This document shows, piece after piece, positions 1-5,884 of a DNA stretch of 12,009 nucleotides. A program made the translations under genes and the position numbers. This stretch comes from GWF2-30-66 sp042576225. GTDB lineage: Bacteria; Babelota; Babeliae; Babelales; Vermiphilaceae. The DNA lies in the NCBI GenBank assembly GCA_042576225.1, contig JBHPCA010000041.1:1-12009 (forward strand), given 5' to 3'. The number at the start of each line of letters is the position of its first letter. The first letter of the stretch is position 1. The notes below the pieces were generated by a model that was not told where the DNA came from, made no database searches, and saw only the letters and a list, made by a program, of their open reading frames with translations.

Positions 1-56
1 AGACGGATTTAATTTGCAGACCTTCCCAGATACTCCGTAGCTTGCTGCGGGGAGCA
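1..56. repeat. Dispersed repeat: 24-nt box plus hairpin
   Basis: Bases 1-24 match 4906-4929 in the same orientation (22 of 24 identical; the first 16, AGACGGATTTAATTTG, are exact). Bases 31-53 (TACTCCG, 10 nt, CGGGGA) form a hairpin with stem 33-40/45-52, including two G-T pairs. Its architecture matches the hairpin at 4803-4826, whose inner stem sequence differs but still pairs. The hairpin lies directly beyond the stop of the minus-strand gene ending at 57. No T-run follows on that strand, so it is not a standard terminator for it. On the plus strand it is followed by T8 (60-67), so it could stop plus-strand transcription entering from outside the window. Confidence 0.6.
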
Positions 57-728
57 TCATTTTTTTTGTAAAGGCGCTGTTTTAATAATGCTACCCTTAA
101 GTAAATTATTGTTCTCAGTCGTTTTATTTTTTATGTCTCTTACGTCATTTCTCACTTCTCTTACGCTACGTTTAACTTCTGAGAGTTGAGTATCTATAGA
201 ATCAAGTCTTGGATCGATATAATCCCTGAGTCTTGTTACAGTATCTGTGACATGGCTTAAGATCTGAGTTTTTGCGTTTCTTATTTTGTTTAAGATTCTT
301 CCTTGCGCAACAAATCTGTCGTACATATAAAAAGCTCCAGCTGCCAACATTCCCAATAAAGAGATATTGATCCCTTTGTCAATCGTTCTTATAACGGGCC
401 TTGCGCTTTTACCAAACATAAGCCTTGATATAGGTTTAACAAGTTTTTTGTAGGCCAATAAACTTGCGATAGAACAAGCAGTTATTTTGGTAACCTTTTT
501 GGTATATTCGTACTTTGCTTTCAAATCGTCATACCGTTTTTTTGTCGGATCATAGCACTTTTTCTTTACATACTTGCATGCATTATTTACATACTCGTAT
601 GCGCTCTTGAACATGTTGCCCAAAAACGCCTGAGATGTCTGTGGCGTCATAACTGAGCCAATAACCAGAGCAAGCACTAATAACTTAAGCTTCTTCACTA
701 TTTTCACAAAATTATTATTCTTTATCAT
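57..728 (-). CDS. Exported membrane protein with coiled-coil tail
   Basis: No recognised family; 223 residues. Residues 12-34 form a signal peptide (basic start, hydrophobic LVLALVIGSV core, likely cleavage after SQA at 34). A Lys/Tyr-rich stretch (about 40-80) follows. Residues 85-150 are a module shared with the neighbouring RING protein: YK..VKPIS, GK, TID.GIN.SL, then GA.Y.YD.F. One probable membrane helix lies at about 119-137. Residues 165-205 have heptad-like charge spacing (RLDSIDTQLSEVKRSVREV) and look like a coiled coil. The ATG at 728 is preceded by GAGAGG at a spacing of 8 nt. It is probably an envelope-anchored or exported protein of a lineage-specific family. Function is unknown; paralogy with the RING protein suggests a role at the host interface (inference). 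Confidence 0.75.
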   Translation of the reverse strand: MIKNNNFVKIVKKLKLLVLALVIGSVMTPQTSQAFLGNMFKSAYEYVNNACKYVKKKCYDPTKKRYDDLKAKYEYTKKVTKITACSIASLLAYKKLVKPISRLMFGKSARPVIRTIDKGINISLLGMLAAGAFYMYDRFVAQGRILNKIRNAKTQILSHVTDTVTRLRDYIDPRLDSIDTQLSEVKRSVREVRNDVRDIKNKTTENNNLLKGSIIKTAPLQKK

Positions 729-800
729 TTTTATAACCTCTCTTTGGAATAAGGGTTTTTTTACTTAAAATACACCATTAATTAGCTATAAATAGCGTAT

Positions 801-830
801 TTTAAAAGGGGCTGTCTGTCAACGGCCCCT
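801..830 (-). terminator. Rho-independent terminator of the RING gene
   Basis: On the minus strand a 9-bp stem (AGGGGCCGT pairing with the ACAGCCCCT side, one G-T pair) with a 6-nt loop is followed by TTTTAAAAT. It lies 32 nt past the stop of the RING gene (862) and ahead of the next start at 728. That suggests the two exported-protein genes are transcribed separately, or only partly read through. Confidence 0.7.
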
Positions 831-861
831 CAGGGTATGGCTTTCGGTTAATATTTGCGTT

Positions 862-2283
862 TTATAAAAGAGTTCCTCTGCCATTGTAAATGATATTTAT
901 GTTTATTCTAGAATATTCTCCATTTTCTATATTATTTATACTTTGTTGTACTAAATTTTGATTTTTTATGTTTTTAATTTTTCTCGAAAGGCTTGTTTGT
1001 TCGTTGTGGCTTGTTTCTTCTTTTTTTATAACCCCTAGCCATATAAGTTCTTTTAATATTTCAATTTTTAATGAGTTGTCATTATTATTTTTTTGAGTAG
1101 AAATATAAATATTTATTTTTAGTCTTTGTAATCTTTGTTTTATTAAATTTTTTGCATCAGATCTAGATGTTTCTTTTGCTCCCCTATAATTAAAACTTCC
1201 TATTGGATTATTGTGTATAAATCCACTGTGTGTTATGCGGCGCATATAATTCATTCTGTAGCGCGGTCCTGATGTTCTACCATTGGATTTTAAGTTGTTT
1301 ATAAATTCATCAATTATACTCTGTGATGAAAATTGGCTGTTTTCTCCTACAATATCTTGTATAATTTCTAACGCTATAAGTGGTATTATTCCTATATTGA
1401 GACATACTCTTTCGAAGTTATCTAAACAGTTATTAGTAATTATTTCTAGGCTTACTAGATCGTCAATAATTTTTGCTATTGAGTGCGATGATTTTAAGCA
1501 CCAACAGGGACTGTTGCTACGGCTATTGATAGTGTGACTCAAAACTCTATTTATTGATCTTTTTGTATCATCTGCAAGTTTTAACTTTCTTAATGTTTCT
1601 TCTCTTTCCTTTTTTCCTAAATGTTTGCGCTTGTCCTGTTCTTTTTTTGTTTCCGCAAATCTTCTGCAAATAGGGCATGTTCTATTTTGTTTTATCCACT
1701 TATCGATACAGTTTTCATGAAACTTATGTTTACACACAAGTTCTTTTATGTTTCGATTGTTTTCCATCTCACACAAGCATATGGTGCAATTTTCTTTTTC
1801 CTGTTTTTTTACAGGTTTATTTTTCTTTTTAGGCTTTCTTTTTTTTGTTATTTTTTCTTTTGTTTTATCTCGTTTTTGTTGGGGCTGTTTTTTGGTATCT
1901 TTTATTTGTTTCTTTTTTTCCGGATTAAAGAAATTCTGGATTGATTTAGCGATTGAGCCTTTCAAGATAAACTTGTCATAAAGATATGATGCGCCTAAAA
2001 CGCATGCGGTAAACAGAGAGAAGTTAATTCCCCCGTCAATTGTGTTTGTAACTCTTTTTCCAAGAATAAAGCTAGATATTGGTTTTATCACAGATTTGTA
2101 ACCCAGAAGGCCTAAAGCTACGTAAAGCCCAGTTTTAATAGTTTTATTTGCGTTGTTGAAACTTTTCTTGATTCCAGAAAAAATATTTGTTGAAAACGTA
2201 GCTTGTGCTTGGCGTGTTTGCAAGCTTGAGCTTATAAGTGCTATAAGTGTAAGTTTTACTATAAACGATCTATGTCTAAACAT
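862..2283 (-). CDS. Exported RING-H2 finger protein
   Basis: 473 residues. A signal peptide covers residues 1-29 (core VKLTLIALISSSL, likely cleavage after AQA). The module shared with the downstream paralog spans 53-118, with a probable membrane helix at 86-104. A very basic linker (120-164) includes KKRKPKKKNKPVKK at 147-160, which resembles a nuclear localisation signal. A complete RING-H2 finger occupies 166-206: C166-x2-C169-x14-C184-x-H186-x2-H189-x2-C192-x10-C203-x2-C206, with the typical WIKQNRTCPIC end. RING-H2 fingers bind two zinc ions and usually recruit E2 enzymes in ubiquitin ligation. The C-terminal half (210-473) is unrecognised. The ATG at 2283 has GGAGG 7 nt upstream. The gene is likely a host-directed ubiquitin-ligase-like effector or surface protein (inference); the zinc-finger call itself is firm. 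Confidence 0.85.
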   Translation of the reverse strand: MFRHRSFIVKLTLIALISSSLQTRQAQATFSTNIFSGIKKSFNNANKTIKTGLYVALGLLGYKSVIKPISSFILGKRVTNTIDGGINFSLFTACVLGASYLYDKFILKGSIAKSIQNFFNPEKKKQIKDTKKQPQQKRDKTKEKITKKRKPKKKNKPVKKQEKENCTICLCEMENNRNIKELVCKHKFHENCIDKWIKQNRTCPICRRFAETKKEQDKRKHLGKKEREETLRKLKLADDTKRSINRVLSHTINSRSNSPCWCLKSSHSIAKIIDDLVSLEIITNNCLDNFERVCLNIGIIPLIALEIIQDIVGENSQFSSQSIIDEFINNLKSNGRTSGPRYRMNYMRRITHSGFIHNNPIGSFNYRGAKETSRSDAKNLIKQRLQRLKINIYISTQKNNNDNSLKIEILKELIWLGVIKKEETSHNEQTSLSRKIKNIKNQNLVQQSINNIENGEYSRININIIYNGRGTLL

Positions 2284-2405
2284 GAGACTTCCTCCATTAT
2301 TAATATTTTTTAAATTTTTTAAAAAGCTTATAAAAATTAAAAACTTGCTTTAAGACCACACCTGCCATTTATCCATTTTTTTAGGTATTATCAGCTTATA
2401 TGTAT

Positions 2406-2457
2406 AGGGAGTGCCTGTCAACAGCCCCATTAGGAGGGTCATATTGGGTTTATGGGG
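2406..2457 (-). other. Hairpin-rich spacer after the PLP enzyme gene
   Basis: This lies in the 179-nt gap between the PLP enzyme stop and the RING gene start. CCCCAT (2425-2430) can pair with ATGGGG (2452-2457) around a 21-nt loop. Bases 2413-2428 share 14 of 16 positions with 814-829, part of the terminator after the RING gene, so the two may be diverged copies of one hairpin. No clear T-run follows here, so termination is doubtful. The rest of the gap is AT-rich and presumably holds the RING gene promoter, but I see no convincing -35/-10 pair. Confidence 0.35.
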
Positions 2458-2462
2458 TCTTT

Positions 2463-3371
2463 TTAATAGTAATTTTTTGTTAAGTAGGCACGGCCTGAAT
2501 CGCCAAATATAGCCACAGCAAGGCCATTTTGTAGGTTTGCGCAATACGCATGAGCTGCATGGGCGACTGCGCCGCTACTTGGTCCTGCTAGTATGCCATT
2601 CTGATTTGCCATTTTTTTAACCATGGATAGTGCGTCAGCGTCAGTTATAGGGATGATTTCGTCTATAATCTGGTGATTAAGTACCGGAGAGACAAAATCT
2701 ATGCCGATACCCTCTATTTTGTACGGCTTTGGATTGCCATTAGTTGAATAATATGAGTTGTTCGAATCTATGGCGATAATTTTTACATCAGGGTTTTTTT
2801 CTTTGAGATATTTGCCAGCACCGCTTATTGTGCCTCCTGTGCCAGCACCTGCAAAAAAGTGTGTAATTTTCCCGTTTGTTTGTTTCCATATTTCTGGGCC
2901 TAAAGATTCATAATGCCCTTGTGCGTTTGTGATATTGAAATACTGGTTTGGCATAAAAGAGTTAGGTGTTTTCTTGTGGAGTGCAAGAGCAACACTGTGA
3001 TAATTTTGTGGATCATCAATAAATTTAGTAGCAGGACACATGATTGTTTTTGCGTTATATGCTTGGATTGATTGTAATTTTTCTTGGCTAATTTTCTCCG
3101 AAACGGTGATAACAACTTGGTAACCTTTGAGTGCACCGATCATAGCCACTGCTATCCCATGGTTTCCTGAAGAGGCATCGATTATGGTTCCACCAGGTTT
3201 GAGTTTGCCTGTTTTTTCAGCATGTTCAATCATGTACAGTGCAGATCTATCTTTTATGCTTCCCGACGGGTTAAGATATTCAAGTTTTGCATATATTTGA
3301 GCAGGAGAATCTATATTCAATTTTACTAGCGGCGTATTGCCTATTGCTTTTATTACGTTATCGTATATCAC
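2463..3371 (-). CDS. PLP-dependent cysteine synthase / CBS-like enzyme
   Basis: Fold-type II PLP enzyme of the cysteine synthase/cystathionine beta-synthase family, 302 residues from the chosen start. Motifs numbered from that start: IGNTPLVKL near the N-terminus; the PLP lysine K40 in NPSGSIKDR; the substrate loop SSGNHG (67-72); the phosphate-binding loop GAGTGGTISG (175-184); AGPSSG (near 262-267) supplying the Ser that contacts the pyridine nitrogen; and a CBS-like C-terminal GDSGRAYLTK. The family makes cysteine or cystathionine from activated serine plus a sulfur donor. The SSGNHG loop is closer to dehydratases than the usual TSGNTG, so the substrate is uncertain. I chose GTG at 3371 because AGAGGGG lies 5 nt upstream and family homology begins there. 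The longer reading from TTG at 3425 has no ribosome site and would overlap the AbrB-like gene. Confidence 0.85.
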   Translation of the reverse strand: MIYDNVIKAIGNTPLVKLNIDSPAQIYAKLEYLNPSGSIKDRSALYMIEHAEKTGKLKPGGTIIDASSGNHGIAVAMIGALKGYQVVITVSEKISQEKLQSIQAYNAKTIMCPATKFIDDPQNYHSVALALHKKTPNSFMPNQYFNITNAQGHYESLGPEIWKQTNGKITHFFAGAGTGGTISGAGKYLKEKNPDVKIIAIDSNNSYYSTNGNPKPYKIEGIGIDFVSPVLNHQIIDEIIPITDADALSMVKKMANQNGILAGPSSGAVAHAAHAYCANLQNGLAVAIFGDSGRAYLTKNYY

Positions 3372-3405
3372 AGGTGCCCCTCTTTGTTTTTTCAAAATAC
3401 TATTT

Positions 3406-3582
3406 TTATTCTTTCTTTTTTTCAATTTTTTGTTTGTTATTTTTTATTGGGGTTACCCAAATTTCTTTATTTTTGACTTTGATTTCAAGTTCTGTGTTGT
3501 TATCGATTCCAAGTTTTTTTAACAAAGTGTCATGAAAAACTATTGCTCGTTCTTTTCCAATTTTAACCAAATTTTTACGCAT
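3406..3582 (-). CDS. Small AbrB/MazE-type DNA-binding protein
   Basis: 58 residues, beginning MRKNLVKIGKERAIVFHDTL. The pattern of LVKIG, a hydrophobic/basic strand, LLKKLGID, an acidic turn, LEIKV and IWVTPI is that of the swapped-hairpin AbrB/MazE/SpoVT fold, followed by a Lys-rich tail. Such proteins bind DNA as dimers, either as antitoxins or as transition-state regulators. The ATG is at 3580-3582, preceded by GGGG about 8 nt upstream. The stop at 3406-3408 leaves 34 nt to the GTG of the PLP enzyme, and 43 nt separate it from the upstream glycosyltransferase, so it probably shares their transcript. No toxin gene adjoins it, so an orphan antitoxin-like regulator is the best reading. Confidence 0.75.
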   Translation of the reverse strand: MRKNLVKIGKERAIVFHDTLLKKLGIDNNTELEIKVKNKEIWVTPIKNNKQKIEKKKE

Positions 3583-3625
3583 TTTTCTTGCCCCAATTTT
3601 AAATTTTAATTAAAGTGTAGGGGTT

Positions 3626-4771
3626 CTACAATTCTTTGTAAAGCTCAAGGTGTTGCGTTACCATATTTTGATCGTTAAAATCGCTTAGATCTTCAGGGTG
3701 TTCTTGGAGCTTTTTATACAGATATTGATTGCCGGCGAGGGCAAGCATGCCGCTTGCCAGTTCTCTCCAGTTACCTTGTTTGTATAAAAACCCATTTTCG
3801 CCGTGTATAATGACGTCATGAATACCGCCGGTTTTGTAGCTCAATACTGGTAATTTGAGCAGGCGGGCCTCAACTATAGCGCACGGAAGGCCTTCCCAAA
3901 GCGAGCTCATCACATAGGCATTCCAGTTGATCATAAAGGGGGCGACTCTTTCTTGCCAGCCGTGTAGAATAATTTTATTTTCAAGATCGTGTTTAGCTAT
4001 CCATTGTTCGATCTCAGGTCTTAAATGGCCATCGCCTACGATTTCAAGCTTGATACTGTGATTTTGTGAGTAGGCGTATTCAAATGCCCTAAATAAATCA
4101 AAAAGATTTTTTTGTTTTTTAAAGCATGAGACGGTGCCGAATATAAATTGTCTTTTGTGCTCAGGAAACTCATCAATTTTTCTTGCGGGGATATAAAATT
4201 GCTCCCAGTCCACGGCTGCACGAATTATTGTATGTTTTTTTGAAAATTTAGGAAATAATTTAATGCCTGTTTTTACATCTTCTGATGAGACACAGATATA
4301 ATGGGTGGTGATAAAACTTGTGATAAGCTCAAGAAGATAAGTTATTAGCCAGGCTATTTTATTTTGGTGGGTATGAAAGCTGTATCCATGTACGGTGTGT
4401 ACTCTTTTTTTTACGCCTGCAAAAAATGCGGCCCATCTTCCCAATAAGCCTGCCTTTGTGCTGTGGGTATGAACGATGAGATTCGGGTTGGTATGTTTTA
4501 TTTTTCTTATGTGTTTTACGAGATCAAAAAAGGCTTTAATCTCTAGAAAAATTTTTTTAATAGATACCTCGCGGGTAAAACTTTCAAGCAGAATTACATT
4601 TGGTTTATCTGCAACATCTTTTACCAATTGACCGTGACTACCAGATATTAAAAAAGATTCGTGACCGTTTGATTTTATGCCATTGAGTAGTGAAAGACAA
4701 ACCTTTTGTGCGCCTCCAAGTTCTAGTTTGGTAATAACATAGAGAACTTGTATCTCCTTTTTATTCTTCAT
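3626..4771 (-). CDS. GT4-family glycosyltransferase
   Basis: 381 residues with the two-lobed GT-B pattern. The N-terminal acceptor lobe starts VLYVITKLELGGAQK (9-23, glycine loop) and holds HTHSTKAGLLGR (101-112) and HTVHGYSFH (125-133). The C-terminal nucleotide-sugar lobe has FGTVSCFKKQKN (211-222), VGDG (245-248), LHGW (269-272) and the signature E293-x7-E301 in EGLPCAIVEA, then TGG and GENGFL. GT4 enzymes are retaining transferases that move a sugar from a nucleotide donor to lipid-linked or polysaccharide acceptors, here probably for cell-surface glycan. Donor and acceptor cannot be read from sequence. The ATG at 4771 has GAGG only 3 nt upstream. A repeat-rich spacer separates the gene from atpE upstream. 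Confidence 0.9.
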   Translation of the reverse strand: MKNKKEIQVLYVITKLELGGAQKVCLSLLNGIKSNGHESFLISGSHGQLVKDVADKPNVILLESFTREVSIKKIFLEIKAFFDLVKHIRKIKHTNPNLIVHTHSTKAGLLGRWAAFFAGVKKRVHTVHGYSFHTHQNKIAWLITYLLELITSFITTHYICVSSEDVKTGIKLFPKFSKKHTIIRAAVDWEQFYIPARKIDEFPEHKRQFIFGTVSCFKKQKNLFDLFRAFEYAYSQNHSIKLEIVGDGHLRPEIEQWIAKHDLENKIILHGWQERVAPFMINWNAYVMSSLWEGLPCAIVEARLLKLPVLSYKTGGIHDVIIHGENGFLYKQGNWRELASGMLALAGNQYLYKKLQEHPEDLSDFNDQNMVTQHLELYKEL

Positions 4772-4780
4772 ACGCCTCTT

Positions 4781-4929
4781 TTTTTATTTCGCTTCGCCTG
4801 AATACTCCGAATCTTTGATTCGGGGATGAAAGCCCTTTTGGCGGGCTCAGGACAGGCGTGGCGTCCGTCCCTTCGACAGGCTTAGGATAAACTGCACCTT
4901 GGCGAAGACGGATTTAATTTGTTGACCTT
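4781..4929. repeat. Composite intergenic repeat cluster
   Basis: The gap between atpE and the glycosyltransferase gene is far richer in GC and structure than its surroundings. A hairpin at 4805-4825 (9-bp stem, one G-T pair, TTT loop) belongs to the same type as 31-53. A second stem, AGCCC 4831-4835 with GGGCT 4843-4847, is followed on the minus strand by only TTTC, so it is at best a weak terminator for atpE. CCCTTCGACAGGCTTAGG (4869-4886) resembles the CCCTTCG...GGCTCAGGG motif of the inverted repeats at 11666-11684 and 11926-11944. Bases 4906-4929 repeat the box at 1-24 and run into the atpE stop codon. I see no gene here. Confidence 0.65.
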
Positions 4930-5884
4930 ATTTTACAACAAGTATTAGTAGTATCGATATCATCAATGCATATATCGCTGCGGTTCCTGTTATACTTTGC
5001 GCAAAAATACTCACTTTCGACATATTTGAATAGTTATCTGGGTTCTTGGCTATCTCTTTGCACGCAGAGCCTGCTGTTTGTCCAGAACTTACCCCCGGTC
5101 CAAATGTTCCTATGCCGATACAAAATGCGGATGATACTAATGCGATTGCTTTGAGCATGCTTGGACTTCCCGAGCTTATGATGAGCATACTGACTAGCAA
5201 TGCAAATATGATAGGGGTTTCTATAATCGCTGCGCTTATGAGTGTAAAAGTAAATATTTTTCCATATGCTTTGCGATTAACACCAATCGATTCACAGGTT
5301 ATTTTTCCAAATTCTCCAAGGCCAATTGCCGGGCCGATACTTCCAAGGCCTATGGCAAGGCCGCTTGCCAGTAGTTTGAGACTTTGTGCCAGTGTTGTGG
5401 CACCTACGGCCATGTTTTTAATAAACATTGCTACAATGAAACTAAAGATAATTGGCGTTTGAATCATTGATTGAGTGATGAGCATAAAACGTAATATCTT
5501 GTTTCCAAAAAATGGTTGTCTGGCGATTGCAAGACAAGCACTTTTTGCAGGCATTGCGGAGACAAAACCGATTACAAAACCTGATAAACTTATTCCTAGT
5601 GCTATGCCAATTTCTGATATGGCAAGATATATATTTTTGTCTTCCTGTCGTGTGCCAATCAAAAGTATAAATGCGATAGAGACCCCTATTATTGCTGCCG
5701 TTTCTACTAAAGCCATTCCTAAAACAGCAGTTTTTTGAATCTCGTCTCTGGCTCTTGGTTGAATATTGATTGCTTTTATGGCATTAAGACCAACAATTCC
5801 CTCACCGATTCCGACAGAAACAGAGCTTGCCGCAGCTACCATGGCTATGGACAGATAGTGAAGAAATTCTACCACTTCTATCAT
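4928..5884 (-). CDS. atpE: ATP synthase subunit c, four fused hairpins
   Basis: The rotor-ring (proteolipid) subunit of F-type ATP synthase, which carries ions across the membrane past subunit a. A normal subunit c has 70-90 residues and two helices; this one has 318 residues and eight. Repeat 1 (about 9-77) has loop IQPRAR and E61 in ALVETAAI. Repeat 2 (86-155) has the canonical ARQP loop (121-124) but Q142 in SMIQTPIIF at the carboxylate site. Repeat 3 (167-236) has E222 in AIIETPIIF. Repeat 4 (244-316) has loop AKNP (279-282) and G300 in SITGTAAIY. Two of four sites therefore keep a carboxylate, each followed by Thr. E28 in GIGEG sits where sodium-type rings have a ligand Gln. The ATG overlaps the atpB stop (ATGA, 5881-5884), indicating translational coupling. 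The reading frame is intact throughout. Confidence 0.93.
   Translation of the reverse strand: MIEVVEFLHYLSIAMVAAASSVSVGIGEGIVGLNAIKAINIQPRARDEIQKTAVLGMALVETAAIIGVSIAFILLIGTRQEDKNIYLAISEIGIALGISLSGFVIGFVSAMPAKSACLAIARQPFFGNKILRFMLITQSMIQTPIIFSFIVAMFIKNMAVGATTLAQSLKLLASGLAIGLGSIGPAIGLGEFGKITCESIGVNRKAYGKIFTFTLISAAIIETPIIFALLVSMLIISSGSPSMLKAIALVSSAFCIGIGTFGPGVSSGQTAGSACKEIAKNPDNYSNMSKVSIFAQSITGTAAIYALMISILLILVVK

Noticed and set aside
31..53. Terminator for the gene at 57-728
   Set aside because: The hairpin is well placed, but no T-run follows on the minus strand; the T-run is on the opposite side and serves the plus strand only.
1621..1981. Phe-rich open frames on the plus strand
   Set aside because: They are the antisense of the Lys-rich linker and RING region of the minus-strand gene; long AAA/AAG runs read as TTT/CTT give Phe/Leu-rich nonsense.
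3369..3425. TTG start at 3425 for the PLP enzyme
   Set aside because: It has no ribosome site, adds a Lys-rich stretch outside the family alignment and overlaps the AbrB-like gene; GTG at 3371 has AGAGGGG at 5 nt.
3406..3582. Toxin-antitoxin pair built on the AbrB/MazE-like gene
   Set aside because: The genes on both sides are a glycosyltransferase and a PLP enzyme; no small toxin-like frame is next to it.
5046..5738. Long plus-strand open frames opposite atpE
   Set aside because: They mirror the repetitive small-residue helices of subunit c; they have no ribosome sites or family features, while the minus frame is clearly conserved.
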